Below, piece after piece: positions 29,672-40,366 of a DNA stretch of 40,410 nt. The position numbers and the translations under genes were made by a program. Every line of letters begins with the position of its first letter. The stretch's first letter is position 1. The stretch is taken from the NCBI GenBank assembly GCA_003254885.1, contig QANT01009273.1, positions 1 to 40,410 of the forward strand, written 5' to 3'. The notes beneath the pieces are model-generated. The model was not told where the DNA came from. It saw only the letters and a list, made by a program, of their open reading frames with translations, and searched no databases. Origin of the DNA: Purshia tridentata. Lineage: Eukaryota; Streptophyta; Magnoliopsida; Rosales; Rosaceae.

Positions 29672-31630
29672 CCAGTGCAAAAGGCTAAAAAATACAAGAG
29701 GTAACCCTTATTATGCTGCTTCATATTCAATTATCAAGTTCATAAACTAAAATGCTCTTCTAATATCCATACCCACTATCATCTTTGGTTTTTCCTATGC
29801 AAGCATTTCTACGACCATCAAAAAAATTGGCGCATCTGAAGCACCAACAAATCCTCACCAGCAAACTATAGATTTAGCTATCTCATCTGATAATGGGTTA
29901 GTCATGCCAACTAATCCTATACTTTAATTTTCAAATCCTGAAAAAAAAAAAAAATTGCACATTTCATTAATAACTTATTCTGTGTTTATATAATGTAAAC
30001 AATGCTCATCTATATCTGCAGCCCTTCTAACTTAAATACAACTTGCATAAATTTATTTGTGGATCTACAAAGAAACAAAAAAAATATTTATCCTTCTTGC
30101 TTTAATCACAATGATCATATTTTTTTTGCATGGTAATATGTAATTGAACATATCAATTTAAGAATATTTACATAATAGTATATAACTAGATATATCAATC
30201 TTTGTATTCCATGCCTGTAATTTAATCAAAACGAACAATATACCAGTTGCACTCATCAGGACTCATCTACATTTCTTTTTAAATTTTGTTATTGACTTTG
30301 TTCAAGGGGAAATTTGATCATTTTAAATTTCGGGGCCCAAAACCACTATCGATATACATCAATAATTTGTTCAAAAACTAATTTGACAGTTATAATCTCT
30401 CCCTTTTATTTATATATATTTTTCTCGGTGATGATTCATATTTCACTGTAATTTTACTCTTCAAAAGATATCTTTCTGGTCATTCATTTCTCTGTTATTC
30501 TATCTAATGTCTTCTATATCTAATGAATATAATTATCTCTTTGTCATTATTAACAATCACTTTAATGGATGCAAAATGGAATCATCAAATCTACTCATTA
30601 ATATGTCGAGTGATGTTATTTTTGCTTTTTTTGACCATAAAATATTATGGCATTTTCCTTTTCTACATTTCAATTATGAATTAAAATACCCTATTTTGAT
30701 TTTTAATATGTATATTTGTCGTAAATGTCAATGATTCAAGAACCCTTTAATTTTCAATGGCATGATCAAATATCTTCATAGAATAACTCAAAACTTAGAT
30801 CATTTTGTGTTTTTGGGTTTTTTTTCTTCTTTTTTTTTTTTGTCACTGAAGTGTATGATTTCTTTTTAAGGTTTCTTTTGATTATTTTTCCTAATTTTAT
30901 TGATCTTCAGATTTTCAGTCTTCGAATATCTATTTCTTTGTGATGCACTATTTTTTATGTTGAAACTTGATTCCTAAAATGATGATCCAACAAAAAACAT
31001 GCCTGTTAAAACTTTTACTTCTTATGGTTGACACTGCAACTTTAAATGTCTCTAGTTGGTTTTTTAGTTGTTTTCAGTATTTGTTGATTGTTGGATTAGA
31101 CAAAATCATAGTTGTAGGTATAAACTATTACTAATGAATGTTGCAGGTCATTTAATAACTTACGCTAATTTCATTACTAACTTATTATGAACTTATGATG
31201 TAGTATAGGATATATGCTTGACTATAGGATATATAATTGATTTAATGATATATAGAACCGGCTGAATACAAAGTGCAATCACCGAATTTAATCTTTGTAA
31301 TGATTCAACTTGAGCAATGCTATTATCGCACAAAAGTCTGAGTCATGCTATTGTAATCTTTGTTGCCATCAAACCAATGACTATGAATTCTAAATTCAAC
31401 TTTAGATCAGTATTTCAAATGTTACAATAATTAGTCATTATCAAAGTCATTGTATCATATGCTTATTCCTTGATTTCATTTTGTTTCTCTCATTTCACAG
31501 CAAAGAAGATAAAGCTAAGGTCACTTCGTCAGCTGCCAAGACAAACAACACACTCAATCAGCCACTCCTGCAGCAACAAAAGAACCCTCTGCCAGTTGAA
31601 AATTATATAAATAATTTCTCTATCTTTTGA
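29672..31630 (+). pseudogene. RPA1-like gene fragment, 3' part, beyond the Tat insertion
   Basis: The host reading interrupted at CCTCC resumes here. Across the empty site one frame reads KLLCQVKVIYLPVQKAKKYK and meets a good donor (AAGAG|GTAACC) at 29700-29701. Further down are low-complexity exon-like pieces: about 29803-29890 (Thr/Pro/Gln-rich) and 31501-31630, which follows an acceptor TTTCACAG and reads EDKAKVTSSAAKTNNT to a TGA at 31628-31630. These match the variable tail expected after the C-terminal OB-fold, not a domain, so exon limits are tentative. The long AT-rich sequence between (29900-31490) has no recognisable coding content. Its 75-codon ORF at 30507-30734 is probably spurious. 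Confidence 0.4.
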
Positions 31631-31991
31631 ACAATCAACAGCTAAATCTTTATATATTTTGAACACTTCCATCCTTTTTGTTTTGTTTTTTGCTTTGTAA
31701 ATATACGAGGATAGTGAGCCAACAAAACAATGCCTTTCTTAAAGTTGCTATTTTGCTTTGTATGTTTATCAAGATCATGTTTTATAAGCTCACTATCCAA
31801 CAAAACAGTGAATCAATATTACTATAACTCTCTACCCCTTCACCTCTTATTCTTCCACGGCGCATTCTTTTTCTAAGTTCAAATATTTACTTTTAAGTAT
31901 ATATTTAACCATTTTTCAATTTTTTTTTTTCATTCAAACATATATTTGCTACTTTTATTTACTATACATCTAATATAATGTACATATCGCA

Positions 31992-32021
31992 CCCGCAGCA
32001 ACCTGCGGGCACGCTGGCTAG
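31992..32021 (+). mobile_element. Helitron 3' terminus
   Basis: A perfect 7-bp stem (CCCGCAG / CTGCGGG, 31992-31998 and 32003-32009) with a CAAC loop, 8 bp later CTAG at 32018-32021, then T. Helitrons end in a short GC-rich hairpin 10-12 bases before CTRR and insert between A and T. Together with the RPA-like fragment on the same strand upstream, this marks the right end of a Helitron-type unit. The 5' TC end and a Rep/helicase gene were not found in the window, so it is a non-autonomous or truncated copy. Confidence 0.75.
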
Positions 32022-32696
32022 TTATAATTATAGTTGCTTGAGGAGAGGGCCGGAGAGGGGAATGGTAAAGCCTTGTGAAGCTTCACAATTACATTTTGTC
32101 CCTCGAAATTGGTATATAGAACACAACAGACAACACAAGTCACGATAAAAACCCACTTACCAAGAAAAACTGAGTGTTAATTTTCTTTTCTTTTTAAAAG
32201 TTTATGGAAAATGGATTTGGCGTTCTGGTTCCCGGTGAGCAATTAATGAATGACCACTTTTTTGTGTTTAAATAATCTTGTCAATTGTCACCATTCTGAA
32301 AACCCAGAAGAGCGTTCTGCTTACTGTGCATCTAAATAGAGGATTCGCTTATTACATTCTGGCATGCCTATTGATGCTTGTGTGTATGTTGTTCTTGCTT
32401 GCTAATCAATGAAATGCATTGTCTTTCTTTTTATCTTTTTCGTTGTTTATAGTAAAATGCATTGTTTGGTTGCTAAGAAAAAGCCAGACAAATAGGAAAA
32501 TTAATGGTAGTGCTCTGGGTCTTAATTAGTTAGGGCGCATTTTCTTTACTTGGGTTGCCAAAAAAGTTAAAATGAGAGACTGAGACTCATCCCTTTATCT
32601 GCATGTATTTTGTATCTTGTTTAGTTGCTTTGAAGAGGTAGGATTGAATATGAATCTTAGATTATTGTTTGTCTCTGTATAAATTGCAGGTGTGAA
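32022..32696 (+). promoter_or_regulatory. Promoter and 5' UTR region of the XH gene
   Basis: Only about 670 bp separate the Helitron end from the first coding ATG, so promoter and leader lie here. A probable non-coding first exon ends at 32234 (CCCG|GTGAGC), and an acceptor ATTGCAG precedes 32690, giving a 5' UTR intron of about 455 bp. Translating from the ATG at 32203 through this splice runs out of frame, so that ATG is at most an upstream ORF. Confidence 0.45.
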
Positions 32697-35460
32697 ATGT
32701 CTCATAGTTCTGGAGAAATGGATCTTGGTGAGTCTGAGTTTTGTTCTGATTAAGGATAAAACTTCTGATTCAACTTTAAGGTGCCTATTTTTTCATGTTA
32801 TGTTGTCAAATGGGAACACTTCAAGAAAGTTTCTGTGACCAACTTGCCAAGGCATTATTAGAGCAGCAGAAATCATTGTCAAAATGTGAAGCTCAAAAGA
32901 AAGATGTTATGGAAAAGCTTGAGCAGCGTGAAGGTGAAATTAAAAAGCTTAAGAAAGAACGTGAGCTGAGCAAAACTACAACAAAAGAGCCTGACATGCA
33001 GCTGAAACAAATGGTATTATTTATTCTCAACTACAATCATAAACTTTGGTTTTGCTTGGACTAAATAAATATTGAATGTGACATGGGCTTCGTGTTTAGT
33101 CAGAAACTCTTTTAAATCCCACTTGGTTCTGGTTAATGTTGTAAACAAATACAGTGTTGTTTTGATGATTTGAATGTGGTGCTTTTTTCTTTTAGAATGA
33201 TAGGGCCAACCTAGAGCAACACAAGACTGATGAATTGGTTTTATGGTTGGCAGAAGAACGAAAGGTTTGTTGAATTTCCATTATTTGGTTTAACCATTTG
33301 AGATTTGGGTGGATGAATCAATCATATATGCATGAACCTTGAAATTATTATTAATTTTTTTTGTGTGTGATTTAATAGCAATGGCAGAGTGAAAAGGAAA
33401 AGCTTCTCGCCATAAAAATTGGATTGGAAGAAGTGCTTGATGTGAAGAATAAACACATAGTCAAATTGGAAGTCATTATTAATGAAATTCAAGTGAAGTT
33501 GAAGGAAGAGGAAGATGAATCAATATTATATGGGAGGGCTACTGTTATGAAGAAGAAGGCTGATGAAAAGTTGTTGTGTTTGGCAGAAGAAGAAAAGGTC
33601 TGTTTTCCATTATCGTTTTGAAACTTTGAGATTCGGATGAATGAATCTCTGAAATTTTGTGTTTGGTGATTTAATGGCAATTTTCAGGGAGAAAAGGGGA
33701 ATCTTCACAAAAAAATTATTGAATTGGAAAAGCAGCTTGAAGCTAAACAGGCGCTGGAGCTGGAGATAGAGCATCTGCGAGGTTCTTTAAAGGTGAGAAA
33801 ACACATGGATGAGGATGGGGATTTGGAAGCCAAGAAGAAGATAGATGAAATTGAGAAAGATTTACAGGAGAAGGAGGAGGAGCTTGCTGATGCCGAAGAA
33901 CTTTATAGCACACTTATTGTCATGGAGCAGAGAAATAATGATGAAGTGCAGGAGGCTCGTAAAGAGTTAATCAAAGTATGTATATTTGTTCTTTCTGGTC
34001 TGACTGCTGGGTGAGTTATTTTTTTTCTTTTTACGGCTGTTGGGTGGTTTATTCAATTATATATTTGCAAATTATCTTCTAAAATATCTCCCTATTCTTT
34101 ATACAGAATTTGTGCAGGGTTAAACTGTTATGCCTTGATAAATTAGAGCCTCTTGACCATGTCTTTTGATTTGGCTAATCTTGATATACATTGTGTTTGA
34201 ATCACATTGAAAGGTCAAGTGGTGGAAACCAGTGAGATGATTGATATACAGTGTCCCAAATACAACCTTTTGTTTTTAATGAAGGGTGCTGGTTTATGAG
34301 GTTTCAGAGGCATTGAATTGTTATTTAAACTCAAAGAGTGACTTTAGCAATGTGGCTTAATTGTTGATCATGAATTCATGACCCTTGCTTATCAATGTGG
34401 TAGTGCTCTAGTGCTCTTGTCAGGTTGTGGTAGTCTAATTTTTGTTCTTTCAGGGACTGCGGGATTCAAAAGTCCGCTCTTATATTGGTGTGAAGAGAAT
34501 GGGAGAGCTTGACACTAAACCATTTCAAATTGCAGCCAAGAGAAAATATCCTGAAGAAGCAAACAAGGCAGTTAAGCTATCTTCCATGTGGAAGGAAAAT
34601 CTTAGGAATCCTACGTGGCATCCATTCAGCATTATCACAGATAAAGAAGGAAAGACCATGGCATGCATCCAACTAATCAAGCAGTATCTGTCCTTCAATA
34701 GAATATCATTGTTGGTGATTTTTTTTTTCTGTTGCTCCTGCTATACCGGTTTAACTTTGCATGAGTGCACATAGTTTCAGTTGGAAAAAAATTCACGTGA
34801 TTTTCCCTTTAAATTCAACTACCTGAGTTCTTATTAAATACAAATCCATGTGGTCAATCCTGTAAACTTGCAATCTAGCATTTTTTTTTTTCCTGATAAT
34901 CATGTTAACTTGTTCTCATCCTCTGCTCAATCTAGTAGTACACTAGTACCTTTTCTTCTTGTTGACAGTTCCCACTTCTGTAGAACAGCAGAGTGAGCTA
35001 TTTTGTTTTATCTTATATACTAGGTCCAGTATCTCAGTGAGCTTGTATCTTGAGTTTCAAGTTTGTTTGTCAGTGGACTATCCAATTCACTGGATTCTAA
35101 CCACACTACAAAATTGTGCTATTTTTCTCCAGCATTTTCCTGCCATTGCTTGCTTGTTCTTAAACTCTTATAGTTTTGACCCACTTCTTACTTTTCCTGT
35201 TGCTAACTGGGTTTTATGGGATGTGGTTACAGGAAATTATTAATGAAGACAAAAAATTGAAGAATTTGAAAGACGAACTAGGGGATGAAGTGTTCAAGGC
35301 GGTGACTACTGCCCTATGTGAAATGAATGAATACAATCCCTGTGGCAGGTATATCATAGAAGAGCTATGGAACGTCAAGGAAGGGAGGAAGGCATCATTA
35401 AGCGAGGGAGTTTTGCATATTCTGAAGCAATGGAAACAGCATAAACGGAAAAAGAACTGA
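32697..35460 (+). CDS. XH-domain coiled-coil protein, FACTOR OF DNA METHYLATION (FDM/IDN2)-like, lacking XS
   Basis: Inferred exons: 32697-32727, 32781-33013, 33196-33264, 33379-33597, 33688-33975, 34454-34660, 35233-35460; 424 residues. From the third exon on, every junction is phase 0. Residues about 20-260 are a continuous coiled coil (MEKLEQREGEIKKLKKERE; IIELEKQLEAKQALELEIEH). The C-terminal ~150 residues are an XH domain: IGVKRMGELDTKPF, then LGDEVFKAVTTALCEMNEYN and GRYIIEELWNVKEGRKA. Family members bind double-stranded RNA through XS and dimerise through the coil/XH in RNA-directed DNA methylation. Neither the zf-XS nor the XS domain is found in this locus, so it may be a truncated paralogue. 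The first two exons are the least certain; reading straight through 32727 meets a TAA. Confidence 0.75.
34661..35232 (+). other. GC-AG intron of the XH gene
   Basis: To keep the conserved reading GKTM|EIINEDKKLK, the donor must be ATG|GCATGC at 34661 with acceptor TTACAG at 35232. No nearby GT donor preserves the frame. GC-AG introns are a known minority class in plants; alternatively a mutated donor makes this a pseudogene. Confidence 0.6.
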
Positions 35461-35462
35461 AG

Positions 35463-35921
35463 GTACTTCTCTAAAATTACCCGCTAAAGCAAATTTATCG
35501 TGAATTATATAGAGCTTTCAACTTGAGAGAAACTTTATTTACCTGAATTATTTTGAATTTCTACGCAATTATTAGTTAGGAATTGGATTAAAGGATCTTT
35601 GGAAATGCAAAATTGTTCACATCAGTTATATTTTCTAACTTAATGGGTCGCTTTAGGTCCCAATTTGCAATCAATTTTGAACTAGGTAAAGTTATGAAGA
35701 CCCTTTATATAGTCCAACAGACTTGGTACTCAGAAAATATGACATCATGGGTGGCATGTAATTCAACAGTTTTTTTTTTTTTTTTGACCAAGTAATTCAA
35801 CAGTTTATTTGTCCTGATTATGGTTGTTTCACATGAGATTACTGATGTAATTGTGATTCTGATACAAAGGTTTACTTCCTAGTATCATGTTTCAATATTC
35901 TGATGGTGTGCTTTTTTCTAG
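35463..35921 (+). other. Possible 3' UTR intron of the XH gene
   Basis: AAG|GTACTT directly after the stop codon and TTTTTTCTAG|GC at 35921 are good splice signals. The interval holds a LINE-tail scar at 35773-35791. This is a splice-site reading only. Confidence 0.3.
35773..35791 (-). mobile_element. LINE tail-only insertion (19 nt) with 15-bp TSD
   Basis: GTAATTCAACAGTTT at 35758-35772 is repeated exactly at 35792-35806, separated by 13 T and GACCAA. On the minus strand the insert reads TTGGTC plus an A-tail, a typical plant LINE 3' end. Its tail differs from the TTTCTC tail at 5336, suggesting another LINE family. Confidence 0.55.
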
Positions 35922-37340
35922 GCATTATGGATGGAGTGTGCTTAAAGAGCGTTGGTTATGCATGCTTGAGCTCTACACTGGCAGCTGCTGTTGATTTTCT
36001 CTTCCTTTTCTTTTGTGAGAAAAATAGGTTGAAAATTATTACATTTTTTTTAGCATTAATATAGTTAGAATGGTAAGAGAGCAGATCAAATTAAAGGGGT
36101 TTTTTAGCATCAACTTGTATTTAGTTGTTGGAAGTTGGAACATACTATTGTGCATGGTCACATTTAGTTGCTTCCTTGACCTAAAAAATAGCTGGTAAAT
36201 AGATCCCAGAGTTAGTATTCAAATGCTTTTCTTTCCCTTCCATGGTCAAACATTGTCTCGCATTGGCACAGCAGACTCTAGACTGACCATGTCTGTTTGG
36301 GTTCTATCCTCTGCTACATATGGACCCATTGGGTTCTGATCATGTCGTACTTACTTTGCACTTTAATGTAGTTGTATTTTTGGGCTTATTTATGACCTCA
36401 CTCAATGTACAAAAATTAGCCCCTTTTTTTTTATAATATTATTTTTCCTTTTAAATTTGCGTGCAGATATATCGAAGGTCTTGAGAGTGTTTCAGTGCTG
36501 TTTTCTTTTTTGCAACAATGAAGCGCACTTAAAATTTGGGAGTTAAAACGTAAATTCTAACGAGATTTAAAATTAGAAACATGTCTCAATTGATTATTTA
36601 TATTTTAAATAATAAAATCCTGCCACTTTTAAGATCAAATGGTGAAAAACAATCATAAAAAATATACATCTGTTATTTAACTAAAGAATGGACGTTGTGC
36701 ACATAAAATTTCTGCACAATATATATTTATGTGACCTTCCAATTACAAATTTGAAAATAAATTATTAGATGTACATAATCGATGCACCAAACACATATCA
36801 TTTGCATGTGGTTCCTCAGTCCAATAGAATTATGATATATCACATTATAGTATTTCATCTCATTATATCATTAGCTAGATTCTAACATTTGAATTTAAAA
36901 TATCAACTATCTCATTACATATTTTGTTTTCATTTGAAACTTTAAAATTTTAGAAAAATGATTTTTTTTTGGGTCGAATTTCAAAAGATGAATTAAAAGA
37001 GAAAGTTTGGATCCACAGGCATTTTAAACTAAAGCCAAAATTTATTTTTTGATGTACCCGGCCTACTGAGACACCCAATACCAAGCTACATTAATCTAAA
37101 TCGTGAAATACAACTATCTAGAGTCAACCCCACCCCATCCCATTAAATTAAGAACATCAATATGAATTCATTGTAGATTAATAATAACATCAAAAACTTT
37201 ACAATTGAAATCCCACCGTGCTAGGTTATAGGTGATTTAATTAGAAGTTGTTGGAACTAAAAAGGGAGGTAGCTAGAGTACTTCCACGTGTCATATTCCA
37301 AAACAAAAAAATGAATCTTTCATGTATGGTGATATTTAAT
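35922..37340. other. 3' flank of the XH gene and intergenic DNA
   Basis: The first few hundred bases may be 3' UTR. After about 36500 the sequence is AT-rich without open frames, repeats or motifs I can name. Confidence 0.35.
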
Positions 37341-37831
37341 TAGGGATGGCAAAAATTCTCGCGGTGGGGATGATAAACAGAGCCGGGTTTGAATTCAGGG
37401 ATTTAAACGGGAATTCGAGTCCGGGGCGGGGTGGGGATGTTATTGGGTCCCTCGACCTCGGCCTCACCCCAATTATATATATATATATATTCTATTATTT
37501 TAATATTAAAATTTTATGACAAAAACTAGAAGTCTTATGAATCGAAATCAAGACCTTAATGAAGAAGCACTTGCGCCTTGCCACCAAGCTAAGTTGTTCT
37601 TGTGAACTTATTCTTCAATATATATATTTATACATATTCTACTTACCTTATACCCTAAATCCCCATATATACCCTATACCTTAAACACCCATACCCTAAA
37701 CCCTAAGCCCCTATACATACCCTATACCCTAAACCCCCTAAACCCTAAACCCTAAATCCCCATATATCCTATATCCTAAACCTCATATATACTCTATACC
37801 TTAAACCCCTATACCTTATACCCTATACCCT

Positions 37832-38119
37832 AAATCTTATGCACCCTATACCCTATAGACCTTATACCTTATACCACATATATGCTTCTTATACTCTAAA
37901 TCTTAAACTCTAAACCATAAATACTAAATCAAATTAAATACCCCAAAGGCTTAAACTATAAACCATAAACCCTAAGCCTTATACCTTACCTTATACCCTA
38001 AACCATAAACGCTAAATCTTAATTTCTATTAAATACTCTAAAGGCTAGACCATAAACCCTATACCTTAAACCCTGAGGCTAAACTCTAAATTCCTTTATA
38101 CACTAAATTTATTATTAAT
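37832..38119 (+). repeat. Tandem duplication, copy 1
   Basis: Begins AAATCTTATGCACCCTATAC and ends CACTAAATTTATTATTAAT. It is nearly identical to the directly adjoining copy at 38120-38425. Confidence 0.8.
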
Positions 38120-38425
38120 AAATCCTATGCACCCTATACCCTATATACCCTATATACCCTGTAGACCTTATACCTTATACCACATATATGCTTCTTATAC
38201 TCTAAATTTTAAACTCTAAACCATAAATAATAAATCAAATTAAATACCCCAAAGGCTTAAACTATAAACCATAAACCCTAAGCCTTATACCTTACCTTAT
38301 ACCCTAAACCATAAACGCTAAATCTTAATTTCTATTAAATACTCTAAAGGCTAGACCATAAACCCTATACCTTAGACCCTGAGGCTAAACTCTAAATTCC
38401 TTTATACACTAAATTTATTATTAAT
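38120..38425 (+). repeat. Tandem duplication, copy 2
   Basis: Begins AAATCCTATGCACCCTATAC and ends with the same 19 bases as copy 1. It is 18 bp longer because of extra CCCTATATA units near its start. Few substitutions separate the copies, so the duplication is recent relative to the telomere-like tract. Confidence 0.8.
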
Positions 38426-38608
38426 TTCCTACGATTGGTGAAAATAACAAAAATAACATTATCTTATTAAACCCTAAATTATATGTTACATATATATATA
38501 AAATTATAAAATGATAAGTATGTAAAACAGTAAATGTAATAACATAATAAACTATTGTATATAATATATATAAACATTTGTAATTTTGCTCAATCACTTT
38601 CTCATTTC

Positions 38609-38644
38609 ACTCACACACACACACACACACACACTCTCTCTCTC
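38609..38644. repeat. (CA)n(CT)n microsatellite
   Basis: About 24 bp of CA followed by CT repeats. The plus-strand HTHTHT and minus-strand VCVCV ORF ends here are artefacts of it. Confidence 0.9.
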
Positions 38645-39004
38645 GTCATCTCCTGGCTGCACTTTGCTCTCGCACTGCATTCTCCTTCTCCGTTCACTGT
38701 CGATGGTGAGTCACTGGCCGTCCGGCGATGGATGGCTGCAAGATCGGCAGCAGAGAGTTCGTATCTCTCTCCTCTTCCTTCCTCTAGCCGCCATTCGCTC
38801 AGAAACCACCAAAAGCAGTCCAAACTTGCCCGCGATTCGCCGTATCCGACCAAGTCGCAGCACCATACCTACTAGGTCTCCTTCCTCTTGTCCTCTTGAG
38901 CATGGTGGTGTCCTCGGATTTTCCAACCAACAACCACAAGACGCCAATCGAAGCCAAGAAGTCCTAAGGATTCCCGCAGCCGTTGTCGGCGATTCTGGCG
39001 TCAG

Positions 39005-39090
39005 ATCGAGACGATTCCAGCATCGGATCAAGACGATTCCGGCTTCGGATCAAGACGATTCTGGCTTCGGATCAAGACGATTCCGGTCTC
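39005..39090 (+). repeat. 22-bp tandem repeat, about four units
   Basis: ATCAAGACGATTCCGGCTTC followed by GG, with one or a few changes per unit, at 39005, 39027, 39049 and 39071 (the last 20 bp long). It is in the GC-rich part of the hAT-like element. Confidence 0.85.
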
Positions 39091-39701
39091 ATTCTTCTCC
39101 TCTTGGCATGGGCTTTAAGCTAATGTGTTTTCTTGTGTCTGATTCTAGCCGAATCGAAAATTCCCAAATTTCTAGCCCTAGCCGCCGCTGCCACCGCCGT
39201 CTGTGGTGATTCCAACCACTTTTTGGCCGTGGTTTGGTGTGAGATATACTTTTTCAATCTTTATTCTTGCTCTTGGTTGTTTAATTTGGTGTTTAATTGT
39301 GAATTTTGGAGTAGAAATTGTATAGGAATTTCTGTAATTTTTGGGGTATTAAATTTATAGAGACTTCTGTGACAATTGGAGCTTTGAATTTAGAGATAGT
39401 AGAGTGTGAATCTAATAGTAACTTTTGTAATTTTCTTTTGTGTTTGGTTGGTGAGAAAATACAGAGGAAATTATGGAAAATTAGAAGGTTTGCTGCAAAT
39501 AAAAATAGGCAAGGCAAAGATTCGGGGCGGGTTTGGGGGAGCACTCCTTGACGGGGTCGGGGGTGGAGAATCCCCTTTTAACTATCCAGGTAAATGAGGC
39601 AGGTTTGGGGATTTTAAAAATTTCAAAGGCAGGGATGGTATTGGCAAGCCCGGCCCCGCCCCACCTTGTTGCCATCCCTAAAATTATTAATCAAGCGTAT
39701 A

Positions 39702-39741
39702 TTGTTGGATTGTTGGATTGTTGGATTGTTGGATTGTTGGA
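39702..39741 (+). repeat. (TTGTTGGA)5 tandem repeat
   Basis: Five perfect 8-bp units just outside the right end of the hAT-like element. Confidence 0.95.
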
Positions 39742-40274
39742 GTAGCCTAATTAGAAGGGCCATAGATTTACTCCCTTTACACCTAAGTTCAATTCCCCTC
39801 CTCTTTAATTGAAAAAAATCAAGAAATGTATGATTGATCAAATCATATGTGTTTTAATTGAGAAATTTAACTTGATCACTCTTACATAGGATTTGATAAA
39901 TAATTAAAGCATACATTCCTCAATATTAAAATTAACAACTTACAAAATCATTAACTCCAACCATCAAACTCCAACCATCAAAGTAATCAATTTATTATGC
40001 TCTTATTTATTCCAAATAATAAAACCAAAATAAAAGATTCTTTTCCATATTGCATAAGAAAGAAATATAAGTGAAGAAGATATTGAGGGTTGGACTGGAA
40101 ATTAAGGAGGACAAGCAGGAAAATAATGGTTGTCACAAAGCATATACATTATCAAGATTTTAAGGAGATTTAATATGTAAGATGCAAAGCCTGTGTCCAC
40201 TTCTTTAGTTTAGTTGGGCACTTCTATTTGAGTGCTAAGCATTGTCCTTCTACACAAGGAGTGAAGAAGATGAG
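39742..40274. other. Intergenic DNA; probable 3' UTR side of the minus-strand gene
   Basis: AT-rich without open frames. The part next to 40275 should be the 3' untranslated region of the gene whose last exon ends there. Confidence 0.3.
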
Positions 40275-40366
40275 TTACAAGGCTTGTGCAAGCTCAATGA
40301 GACGTCTCATGTATGCTATGATTTGCACATGATCTAATCCCAAGAAATCAATGTAGACTTCATCTT
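40275..40366 (-). CDS. Probable last exon of an unrecognised gene (partial)
   Basis: On the minus strand a pyrimidine-rich tract of about 20 T followed by TTGCTCTCAG is a strong acceptor. It opens directly into a 29-codon frame reading DEVYIDFLGLDHVQIIAYM and ending RRLIELAQAL before TAA at 40275-40277. The composition is protein-like (acidic start, amphipathic helix at the end), unlike the surrounding DNA. The exon starts in phase 2 (two bases complete a codon). The rest of the gene lies beyond 40410. I cannot name the family from this tail. Confidence 0.45.

Larger units (their letters stand above)
37658..38425. repeat. Degenerate telomere-like (CCCTAAA/CCCTATA) repeat tract
   Basis: Many copies of ACCCTAAACCCTAAACCCTA and variants ACCCTATA, ACCTTATA and CCATAAA. 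They resemble the plant telomere repeat CCCTAAA but have drifted. The tract lies inside the hAT-like element. Confidence 0.75.
37341..39680. mobile_element. hAT-like TIR element, non-coding
   Basis: The ends are inverted: TAGGGATGGCAAAAATTC on the left and, on the minus strand, TAGGGATGGCAACAAGG on the right. Both are followed by strongly G-rich subterminal blocks (GGTGGGGATG, GGGGCGGGGTGGGG and, on the right, the complement GGCCCCGCCCC). TAGGGATGGCAA termini are typical of plant hAT elements and MITEs. The flanking octamers (TATTTAAT and AAATTATT) agree at only 5 of 8 positions, so the duplication is decayed or absent. The 2.3-kb interior has no transposase. It consists of telomere-like repeats, microsatellites and a GC-richer part (38640-39230) with short overlapping frames on both strands but no recognisable protein. 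Confidence 0.55.

Noticed and set aside
38586..39209. A 207-codon frame with RSRRF-type repeats in the hAT-like element
   Set aside because: It overlaps similar-length frames on both strands, starts in a CA/CT microsatellite, and its repeats come from a 22-bp DNA repeat. No domain is visible.
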